From Paguma larvata (lineage: Eukaryota > Chordata > Mammalia > Carnivora > Viverridae), in assembly GCA_030068075.1 (NCBI GenBank), contig CM057829.1, positions 79,233,132 through 79,297,131 on the forward strand: a DNA stretch of 64,000 nucleotides, in the 5' to 3' direction. The notes beneath the pieces are model-generated. The model was not told where the DNA came from. It saw only the letters and a program-made list of their open reading frames with translations, and ran no database searches. How positions within the stretch are numbered: position 1 is the first letter of the stretch; every line of letters begins with the position of its first letter. Made by a program: the position numbers and the translations under genes. Positions 41,901 through 54,001 of the stretch are shown in pieces.

Positions 41901-44900
41901 AAGACCAAAGAGTCAAGTCTACACAAAATGGGACTTAATACAAAATTTTCTGATGTTTATCGATTATTGGCAAAGGGAGACCAAGACAGAAATTGTCAGT
42001 TTGGTCTTGAATCAGGACTTGGTCATCAAGGAATGAAATTAACTACAGGACAGGGATCGATCCCCAGGCTCCATCATGGCCTGGATGGAGTATCTTGTAT
42101 GTTCACCTATCTTCTTTAGCTCTAAGTCCACAACCCATAATCCTAATGACTTTCCAGGTACCCTAGTATCTAAAAAAACTGCCAGGGAAGAGAGCACTAG
42201 AAAACGAAAAGCTTCAGTTTTGATGTGGAGAGGAGAAAAAAAAATGAAAAACAAAACAGAAAAGAAAGTGAAAAGCCTCAACCAGTATTTGGCCATGAGG
42301 TTTATATTTCAGTTGTATTACTAAGTCTCATTGGTAAGAGTGAGCCTTAGCTCTGGACTTATTAAGAAAACAGAGTTTCCAGTCCTATAAAACTGAGCAT
42401 TAAGACCTGGAACATGGTGTGTCAACTAGACTCAAAAAACAAGACAAAACAAAAAAGGGAGAGGGAGACAGAGACCACAGAACGTGGTAATCAAATTACG
42501 AGGCCCTACCTGGGCAAGTAACTCCATTACATCTTTACTTCATCAGACTGTAAAATCATCACAGTACGCATGTATTTATAGCTACTCCTTCCCCTCCATA
42601 TTTCCCTAAACCTACATACAAATATACACACACACTCTCGCGTTCTCATATCCAAAAGGGGAAAGTCCACATTCAGGTACCTTAGGTTTCAGGATTAAAA
42701 AAAAAAAAAAAAAAAAAGTAAAACCAATCTCAGAAAAATCTGCCCAAAGAAAGAATTTTTCATTCTGTAATACATTTTTTTGTCATACTTGACAAAATAC
42801 AGAGGAAACATGGACTGCCTGCATAGCTATTTTGATACACATAGAAGAGTAATCTTCTAAAAATGAAAATATACATCCAGTAGATTTTCCTCAATGAAAC
42901 AAAGACAAAATACTCTTACTACATCATCTCTTCATCTATCCTCAGCCCACTGCTCCATGGATGCCATACTAGGAAGCAGGGTCTCAAAGTTCTCAATGCA
43001 TGTGTAACATGTGTAAGATGTTTCCCACAAGGCCTATTCTTGGAAAGGTAATGAAACTATAGTCACCTATTTAACTAAAGGAGTAAAAAACTACAGTGAA
43101 ATTGGTCACATATCAAATTACAGTAGTTGCTCTTATCCACAGAGTAGATGTTTCAATACCCCTGGTGGATGTTTGAAATTGTGGATAATACAGATCCCTA
43201 TACATACTACACTTTTTCTTACACACACACACACCTATGATAAAGTTTAACTTACAAACTAGTAATGTAAGAGATTAACGACAATAATAAAATAGAATCA
43301 TTCTCACAATGTACTATATAAAAAAGATACGTGAACAGAGTCTCTTTCTCAAAGTATCTTATTGTACTGTATTCACCCTTCTTGTGGAGATGGGAGATGA
43401 TAAAATGCCTACGAACAGTGAGGTGAATGACCGAGGCACTGTGACATAGTGTCAGGCTAGTACTGACCTTCTGACGATGCAGAAGGAGGAGGATCATTTG
43501 CTTCAGGACCGTGGATAACCACGGGTAACTGAACGGCAGATAAGAGGCGACTACTCTACTGAATGAAACAGCACCAGCGGAATTTTATCAATTTTCTATC
43601 AAAAAAGAGACCAGCCAAGTAATCCTACCTCAAACCAGATTAGTTAACCATGAATGAGCTTCTTGCAAAACATACCATCTCTAATCAAACACCTATGTTA
43701 TTTAAAAATCATCTCCCCGAATCACTATTAACAAAATACTCTTCAAAAATAGAAAATCAGCAAATAATTAGTGAGATGACATACCACATCTAAAGGGGCA
43801 TAGTCAATATCCTCCAGAAGGATCCAGTGTCCCTTTGTGGCTGCCTGTGTCAGGGTACCAGGTTGCCACACAAACTCTCCTGGGACATCTGTGCAGCGAT
43901 ACATTCCCAACAGCATCTACAGGAAGAGAATAAAGTAATTACTGACACCACACATCTGAGATACCAAGAGCTGTAACCTTTGATTAATTCTGTTAAACTT
44001 CTATATGGATATAAGCAGGCACTTGAAATTGGTTTTTACACGTTGGTCCCATCAGTTATGAGGAAAACCAGTAACTATTCTCATATCCTCTTAGCAAAAA
44101 CAATACTTTAATGCAAATATTTATAACCATGCTAACCCACCCAAACTTGCCATTTCTCAATTACCTTACTGTCGGTCTGATCTCCAAGTTGGACTTTAAG
44201 AAGCTGAGGGGGCTTCCTTCTACCTGTCATTGCACCTAAGTATTCAACTAAGGAAGTTTTGCCACATCCTATTGGTCCTTCCAACAACACAGCATTCTGA
44301 GAAGCCACTGCCATAGCCAGTGTCTGAAGATTTTTGCAGATTGAATCAACCAGCACATAAGACCTGAAGGCCAACTCCTGTTCACGAGAAGAACTTTTAC
44401 TAGCCTAAGGAGGCAAGTGAAAAATAAAAGGAAGGTCAACAGTCTTTCCTTCAAAAGGTACACCTTAATTTCTACAACAATGCTTCCACTGACCTTTACA
44501 TAAACCTCTAAATGAGTAGTATCAGAACTATAATAACAATAGGTAGGCTATCCAAAATAAGGATCTTTTTCCTTTTGGCAGAATTTGCTAACAAATTTAA
44601 GAAAAGTCTCCCAAAGTTTAAAATGCCAAAAAAGTTGAGAAACGAGGGATGGGGGCAGACTTAATCTCATGAGTAGATTTTTATTTGTTTTTCTTCCTCT
44701 TGCCACATTCTAAGATTTCATTATGTAAGACCAAGAATGCACACAATAGGGGTGCCTGGCAGGCTCAGTTGGTACAGCGTGTGTCTTGGGTCTCAGGGTC
44801 GTGAGTTCAAGCCCCATGTTGCGCATGGAGCCTACTTAAAATAAAAAAATTAAAAAAAAAAAAAGAATGCACACAATCTATTTACAAATCAGGGAAATCA

Positions 44901-47900
44901 AATCAGGGAAACATAAACACTAAAAGGATGTCCTACTTAAAATAGAAAAAAAAGAAGACACACAATATATCTACGAATCAGGGAAATATGAACACTAAAA
45001 GAATGTTTTGTATTATAAAATTGTTACTTTTTTTTCAGGTGTAACAAAGAATAATGGCTTTTTTTTTTTAAGTCCTTTACCTTTATATATACATACTGAA
45101 ATATTTAGGCATGAAATGATGTAACAGCTGGGAGTTACTTCAAAATAACATGGTGTGGGGAGAGTGTGCAGAAGTATTAAATGAAAAATAATTAACCATA
45201 AATTTACAATTACTGAAGCCAAGTGATGAGTAAATGGGGATTCATTACACCACTGTTTCTAATTTGGACATGTTTGATATTTTCCATAACAAAATGTAAA
45301 AAATAACAACGATGCTCCCAACATATTTAATGGGTAGAGTTTCAGCTTTGCAAGATGAAAAAGTTCTAGAGTTTGTTCACACAACATCATGAATATATTT
45401 AACACCACTGAGGTGCATACTTAAAAATGTTTAAGATGATTGGGGCGCCTGGCTCGCTCAGACAGTAGAGCACATGACTCTCCATCTCAGGGTTGTGAGT
45501 TCAAATCTCAGGGTGGGGGTAGAGTTTACTTCTAAGTTTAAGATGGTAAATGTTGTATTTTACTGCATTAAAAAGAATTTCAAATAATAAAGTACCTAAT
45601 GTAACACAGAAAAAAGATCTCTTGGAAAAATGGAATTTTAAGAACTTTTAATGAATAGTAACTTCTCAAACATGGCTAATCTCCTATAGGTATGTGAGGA
45701 CAAAATGAGATTCAGGGCTGGAAGTTCTTTAACTCTCTGCAGAGCTGTTACTCAGCAATTTAGCAGGCAGGCTGGGCCACCGCACCATTCTGTACTTCTG
45801 CCCCAGTGCCTAGCCACTGCTACTAAACATCGAACCTACCACACCTAGGATCTTTCCCTATGTTAAAATTCTATAGCTCCAAACCTTATCTATGGGGGAT
45901 CTTAGTGACTAGAGGGAAACACAAGGGCCTGCAGAAGCACTGCTGTCCTACTGCTCGTTACATAGGTATATTCAGTTTATGAATAATCACTGAGCTGTAC
46001 ATTTAAGATGTGCATTTTTTTTAACATGTATTATGCTTTTTTTTCTTTTCTAATTGTACTGCCAATGGACAAACCAATGGTTCAAGGAATGACCTAGGAC
46101 TTGTTCAAAAAGAAAACTGGGTGAACCTGACCATCACACCTGACTAAAGACTGGCTCCCAACAGTTTCAGACTACAGAGCTAGATTTCGATCTATAAGCT
46201 TTTCCAAAGTGTGGTCTGGAGCCATATTCCTGGAAAGAAGCTCATTTCATAGGACAGGGGGAAAGCTCACTACAGTTACTAGTCTCCCACCTAACAAGCA
46301 AAAAGAATATCTTGACAGAAAGAGGTTGCTGGGCCTCGCACCGTCTTTACCAAAGGGCAGCCCAAGGGTCTCCAGGCCAGTCATTCTGCCTTTGTTTTAC
46401 ATAAATATGGTATCACAACATGCACTACCCAACTTCACAGAGTTGTTATAGCAAGTAAATAAGAGAATATATGGAAGACTTTCTAATTTAACATCAAACA
46501 GAGACAAAGAATTATCAGAAAATAGGACCCTGGGTAATTTCCCTTAATCTGTTCTGAATAGTTTCGTAAATAGAACAGTAATTTGGAAAACTCAACTGGG
46601 CTCACACCTATAACACAGAGTCCAGCACACTCAATGTTTAAGAGGGGCGAAGAGGACACATACCCTACTAATGCCAACATACCTGCTCTCCAGGGCCTGG
46701 GGGCTGCCCAGGCAGTACCACGCCACAGACAGCAGTCACCCTGGAAGAGAGGTCAGCTGAAACAAGATGGCCCTGTAAGTACTGCAGCTCCTTCTCCTTA
46801 CGCCAAAGGGAGGCTTCTGGATTAGCCAAAACCAAGGCCTTCTCCAAGTCCTGCAGCTGGGCCTCTTCTAGTAATCTGAGGAAAATAAGGATCTCATTAC
46901 TTTAATGCACAGCAAGGCCACATCAAGATCTTCAGGAATCCTCCTTCTTACCTCAACCTGAAATGGATCAGTTCCTCACTATTAAAAATCTTCTTAAGGA
47001 ATGATAACTTATGCTCTTCGTTCATACACGTGACCAAAGCAAGGCAACTGGCTGTGTACCTGGAGAAAACCAAAGTATATGTAAATTCAGGAAAAGCAAT
47101 TGATTCTCAAGGAAAAAGAAAATGTGCTAGCCAACTAAACATTAGAAAAGGAAATCTTAGGGGCGCCTGGCTGACTCAGTCCATAAAGCATGCAACTTTT
47201 GACTTCAGGGTTGTAAGTTCAAGCCCCATGCTGCATGTAGAGGTTACTAAAAAATTAAATTTAATTTAAAAAAAGAAAGAAAAAAACTTTATAAAATAAT
47301 GTAATATATTTTAAGACATTCGAGAGTAAAATATACAAATCCAGTATGATGAATTCATCTGACAAAACTTGAAAAAGGTGGAACTCCATTAGTATCATCT
47401 CATTTTCCACTGAGGAGATGCATGATTAAGGAAAGGGAATGGGAACCCAAAAGGCACCAGAACAAAAATAACACATTTTACATAGCTTCCTTTCCCACCT
47501 CATCACAGAACTCTACACTCCCTCTGCCATCCCCGCACTTGAAGCACCAGAAAACTCCACGAGCTACGCACCAGCGGACCAAGGTGTCATGGCTTCTGAG
47601 GAGAGGGACACACACACTCCAGTCCCAGAGCTCCCGGAACACAGACTGCTCATGCTGCAGAAACTTGTAAGCTGCTTCCATTAGGTCCCGGAGCTTCATC
47701 CGCCTGCGCCCATAGCGGACTGGGTTAGCATCTGAACTCTCGAGAAAGAGTCTTTGAAAAACTGGAGAAGTGTCCTTAAAATACCTCAGGGCAAACCTTC
47801 AGAAAGAGAAATTTTTTTCATTTGTTGGTGAGGATATCAAAGCATACGCTTCCACTTTGAGACAGGCCAGCAGAATACAACAGGAATTTCCAAGGGTCTG

Positions 47901-50900
47901 AGAATAAAGAAACAAATACTGAAGCTACCTAGACCTAAGACTGTATCCTGTTCAAGATCAGGAACCAGGACAACCACGTGAGATGTCTAACTAAAAAAAT
48001 ACAAAAACCACAAGTACTTATCGCGTGTTTTCTACTGAAAATGCACTGGTTTTCAACAAACATTTACTGACTTCTCACTAAGAGCCAGACACTGTTAAGT
48101 CCCAGGGGTACAAAACCAAGGAGATACTTTCCTTGAGGAGCTTGCTATCTAGCAAGGAAGATGTCAATTACAAAAAGAAGACACACACAAAAAAAAGATT
48201 CAGCTAAAGCAGGGGGAGTCAAGAAGAGATGCTTTGGTTGCATCTGAAGAGATGAACAGATTTTCATAGAACACAGAAGGAAGGCAGTAAGACTAGAAAG
48301 ATGGACAAAAAGATGGAAGAAGCTCTTTATATATTCTAGATATTAATCCCCTATTGGATATACGATTTGGAAATATTTTCTCCCAATCTTACATTTCTCT
48401 TCATTCTTGTTTCCTTGGCTATGCTGAAGCTTTTTAGTTTGATGTCCCACTTGTCTATTTTTGTTTTTGTTGCTTGTGCTTTTGGTTTCATCCAAAAAAA
48501 AAAAAAAATCACTGCCAAATCTATTATTACAAAGCAATCTCTTCCATCAGCCTGTTCCAGGGTTGCAACCTTTTACAGTAACTTAGTGAGCTAGTGGTAA
48601 CAGAATCTTCAGGAGCCCACTGGGAATGCGACAGCAGCTGCAGGGGCCATCTGAATCTGCTTTCCAGATTGTACTGGAGCACCAAGGGAATATACCCCAC
48701 ACTGCTGGCTCGATAAGTCCCTAAACATAAAACTGCTATGGCAGGGGAAGAGAATGAGAACTCAGGACATGGGTGGGAAGGCTTAGGCTTCCACAAGCAA
48801 GACAGGCAAACAGAAATAGAGGCTTGGTAAGTTAACACTCACAATATTCTGAAGAAGACTGGACAAACAGGACTTAAAAGATTCAGCTGTGGCTCAGAAA
48901 AACCCTGGTTGGGGCACCTGGGTGGCTCAGTCGTTTGAGCGACCGAATCTGGATTTCGGCTCAGGTCATGATCTCACAGCTTGTGGGTTTGTGAGATGGA
49001 GCCCCATGCATCAGGCTCTGTGTGGACAGTGCAGAACCTGCTTAGGATTCTCTCTCCCTCTCCGCCCCTCCTCCACTCACATGCATACGTGCTACCTCTA
49101 TCAAAATAAATAAACTTAAAAAAAAAAAAAAAAAACAGAAAAACCTGGCAGAGTAAGAAAAAGAAAAGAGATTTAAGAAGTAACATACCAAACTGTTAAT
49201 AACAGTTATTTCTAAAAAGTAGATTTTCAGGGTCAAATTTCAGGACTTCCACTTTTTCCAGTTGTGTATTGTTATTATTTAAATATATTACCTTTGTAAT
49301 TAAGATAAAAACAGAATTTTTTTTTTCTCCACAAGGATGCTGTCCGAATAAGTACAATGATTCTTTGGGGAAGAGAGGCTGGTATTCCACTAGCTTAGAG
49401 GCAGCTGATATTGGCAGCACATGTGAAACTAGTCGGCAGTAACAAACAGAGCAGTAGCAACCAAGTGGTCAACCTGACCCAAGGTTGACCTTCCTTGAGG
49501 AAGACCAGGGGGAATAAGCAGAGTGCACTGGCAATGGCCTACATCTGTGAGGCCAGTGCAAGGAAAAGAATTGTGGTTTGTGGTCCACTGTAAAAATATA
49601 AAGAGGAAACAGGTTAATATCCTCTCCCAAACTAACTTAACTCTGCATGCTTTTCTCTAAAGACCCATCGTTTTCAGGGAGTGCTCTAAAATTCTGATCT
49701 AAACAATGATAAATCATTTTTAGCCAGAGAATAACATGATCAGTTTTTTCCTTAGAGAATATCCAAAGATTGATGAGAAGGTCTCTTTCCTGGAGTAAGA
49801 GTCATAAGGTCTAAAATGGAACAAGGAATACCACCCAGTTAAACATCTAATCTTGGATGAGCCACTCATCAGTCTTTCCAGCATCCGGAAGTAATACCTG
49901 GGGTCCAGTTCTGGCTCTGACACTTAGAGCTATTTAGGTTACTTTCTAAACATTTGAAATAAGACTAACAGTGCCTTAATATATTACAATATAAAGATAA
50001 AGGGCGCCTGACTGGCTTAGTTGGAAGAACCTATGACTCCTGATTTTGAGTTATCAGCGCAGAGCCCGAAGTGGGGCTCAAACTCAGAAACTATGAGATC
50101 ATGACCTGAGCCGAAACCAGGAGTCAGATGCTTAACTGACTGAGCCACACAGGGGTCCCCAAAAGTAAAATCTTTTGGGGGAAAAAAAAAACAACTTGGA
50201 AACCTAATATGTTAGAAAAGAGAAAGAATCAACAGATCAGGATTGTTCTCACAAAGTCCTGACAAAGAATTTGCCAAAGAATAAAACATGTTCAAGGATT
50301 CTAGAATCAAAAACAGTAATGAACAAACAACAAAATGGTAATTACGTGAAGTAAAAGATGTGTGAACTGACCTTACTGTGGTAAATATTTCATAATATAT
50401 ACAAGCATCAAATCACTATATTTTCCACCTTCAATTTACACAATGTTATATGTCAATAAAAATATACCTCAATTGAATCTCAATAAAGCAGGGGGGTGGG
50501 GTGGGAACCCAATAATGAACAAATAGTATAAGCAAGGATAAAAAAAGAAATGTTTAAGGAGTGCCTGGGTGACTCAGTTGGTTGAGCACCTGACTTTGGC
50601 TCAGGTCATGATCTCACAGTTTGTGGGTTCAAGCCCCGCATGAGGCTCTGTGCTGACAGCTTAGAGCCTGGAACCTGCTTTGGATTCTGTCTCCCTCGCT
50701 CTTTGTCCCTCCCCTGTTCATGCTCGCTCACTCTCTCAAAAAATAACCATTAAAAAAAATTTTTAAGACTACTGAGGTAACCTCATGGAAGCCCCAAACC
50801 ACACCTTGGACTCAGAAAGAGGTATGTACCAGTAAATGAATGGCGGGCACTAGGACCCTAGGGAGCTTGACTGGGATCCTCCTCTCCAGTCTTTTTTTTT

Positions 50901-53900
50901 CCCCCAGGATTTGCACTGCCATCCTATTTCTCTTCTCTTCATTCTTTCTCTCCTCCCTCTTCGTCCACAATCTGCCACAATACAAGACTTTCTCTGATTT
51001 CCAACAGGATAACATTCATTCTTCTTTAATGATTTTCTTGCTCCCCTTAAGTATTTGGCTCTTGCGTCTATTCGCATTATATTCAATTGTTTGGAAAATA
51101 GAAGAATCCATTATATTTGACTTTCTTACCCCCATGATGTGGCCCCAAGATTTATCTATTGAATGAATGACTGTATCCTATCTAAATATATTTGGTATAT
51201 CCCTAACACATTAGATATATTTCCTCTACAGAGGAAATTTAGGGCACATGCTGAATTAATTAGCTAAAATCCTTAAAACTAAAAATCAAAATCTCATTCT
51301 ACATCATTGTCTATAGTTCATTTTACATCGTGCATTGATTCATTTACACGCAGCTCTTTTTTTTTTTAAAGGCATGTTTTTAAGTTACTCTATCACAAGA
51401 ACCTTTGTAAGCTGCATTATATAATTTTAGAAACAAGGTGGGAGTGTAAATAAAATATACTGCCTTGGCAAAACGAAAAGAAGAAAAAGTAGGGAGGGGT
51501 GTGCTCTGTGCTCACATGCATTTAATAAGAACATAAATTGCGAAGCAGATGGGAAACCAGATGTAACCAATTCATCATTTCAATGATTCTCAAACACGAT
51601 CCAGAAGCACTCCTCCACAAAGGCTTAGGAGAAATGGGAGTTCGAGTTCCCACACGTCAATTCTATATGGTAAGTACAGGACAGTCAGCACACCTTATGA
51701 AATGGTAACACAGTTAAGTACATCTAAATGATTAAAGCAGGAAGTGAGGCCTCAATCTCAACCCTCAATCAACCCACAGCATATGTTCCTGATGACCATG
51801 TAGGATGATGATATTTGCTGTGTATCTTCTAGTTCCATTAAATTGCGTCCATTTTTCCCTATCTCCTTTTAGAAAAGCTCATATAGGGTGTCTGCGTGGC
51901 TCAGTGGGTTAAGCATCTGAGTTCGGCTCAGGTCATGATCTCGTAGCTTCTGAGTTCAAGTTCCGCATCAGGCTCTGTGCTGACAGCTCAGAGCCTGGAG
52001 CCTGCTTTGGATTCTGTGTCTCCCTCTCTCTCTGCCCCTCCCACACTCTTGCTCTCACACGCACACTCTCTCTCAAAAATAACATTAAAAAAAAAAAAGG
52101 GAAAGCTCATACAAATGATGGTTTTTCTGCCAAGCCTTCATTTCTTAGTCCCTTCATTCAAGAACCAGATTAAGAAATACTTCCAAGAAAGCCAAAGTGT
52201 ATTTACTATGTCAATGAAAACTAATAAATAAGGGATGAACATAAGAGATACTCTTATTAGCTGCATAAAACTATTCAAGTTTAGAGTGAAAGTTCTTTAT
52301 CTTCTCAATTAAAAAAAAACCCCTAATACTCATTTTGCTGGCCCTTTGACTACGCCATACTAATAATATTTTGCTATTAATTTAAAAGACAAAGGCGGAT
52401 ACAGTGGCACGTGCCTGTAGCCCCAGCTGTTCAAGCGGATGAGGCAGGAGGATTGCTGGACTACAGTTCTGGACTGCAGTGCACTAGGCTGATCTAGTGT
52501 CCACAGTAAGTATGGCATCAATATGGTGACCTCTCAGAAGTAGGGGACCACCAGACTGCCTAAGGAGGGATGAACCAGCCCAGGCTGGACAAAGAGCAGG
52601 TTAGAAGAGAAATACATTAGAATCCAGTTCTAACACAACTTCTCACAAAACTGCTTTGGACAGATTATTATAGAAACTCAGAAAGGACACCAGAGCTCTT
52701 CTAACCTTACCCTTCAGCTGCTCCAGCAAGCAAAAAATTACATCCATCTGAAATGGGCTGTAAGAGCCTCAGCTGAAACTGTTATTAAATCTGCCTTATC
52801 TCACCAGATGATATAATTCTTGAAGCCAAAGAACACGTCTTAACCAGTTTTCCGGACCAGTCTTGATGGCCAAGACTTAAATCTAGTAAATGGTCACTAA
52901 ACTGAACAAGATAAAGGGATACTGATAATTTTTATAAAACGGACCACTTATCCTCCTTCTTTCTTGTATTTTCCCTCTTCCCTTCTCAGCTCAAACCCCT
53001 TTACCTCCCCGGACAGAGCGGTTCTACTACCTCAAGGAGAAAAGTGAAGAATAAAACTGTTACTCAGAATAAAACTGTTACTCACGGGAGGACATCAGGA
53101 TGGTTACAAATGAGTTTGCTCATTGACACACAGAGCCTTTCGTGTAGATCGTGGTTGATTTGGCCTCCAGCTTTAATCGCTTCAGCATTCCTTTCCAACA
53201 AATCCAAAAGAAGAGGGCGCAGCTGGCGACCAAGCAGAACAGTACAGTCTTTATCCAGAAGTAATTGTGCTAAGGTACTCAGGATACACTGGCGATCTTG
53301 AGGTGTCCACACCTGAGAAAAAGGCAAAACAATGTGTCTATGTAAATGCTACTCATTAGCACTGCTGAAGAAAGGCAAAAAGTCCTAGCTTAGAATCAAA
53401 ACATCCAATTTCCAGACTTCATAAATGAGTTTACCTTATAAAACACAGTAAAGGGTTTTGCAATAGAAGAGTACAGTTAATTTAGTGTAAAAGGCTGTTA
53501 CAAAGAAGTTTCAGTCTACTGAGGTTTGAGGAAAAGGACTGATACCTGAATTCCATGTAAAATGCAACACAGCCTCATATTGCTAGTGTGCATGCAGGTC
53601 TATACAACCCTTGCTGCTGACAATGAGACAGCAGGTTTAAACTACCTAAGGGTCATACCCAGCAAGTCTAATGCTCTGAGTTTAACCTAAGGTGTTTCAC
53701 ACAAAACAGTTATCTCTTAAGAGTGCAGCTTGAGCACAACCTAAATTATCACATGCAAAAATATAACAACTGTTTTCAAAGTTCTCTCAGAAAAGGCCAC
53801 CTCACTCCTGAGCTCTTACGAAGTCTTCCAAACTATAGGGCATTTGCTCATAAAAATACCTAGTTTTTTGAGAGACAGGGGGGGAGGGAGGGGGGAGGGA

Positions 53901-53945
53901 GAGGGGGAGGGGAGAGAGAGGGAGGGGGGGAGGGAGGGGGAGGGG

Positions 53946-54001
<56 letters not shown>

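Noticed and set aside
52394..52600. Functional 7SL RNA gene
   Set aside because: Lacks the last third of the RNA and carries many substitutions and a deletion in the 5' domain, so it is called a pseudogene.
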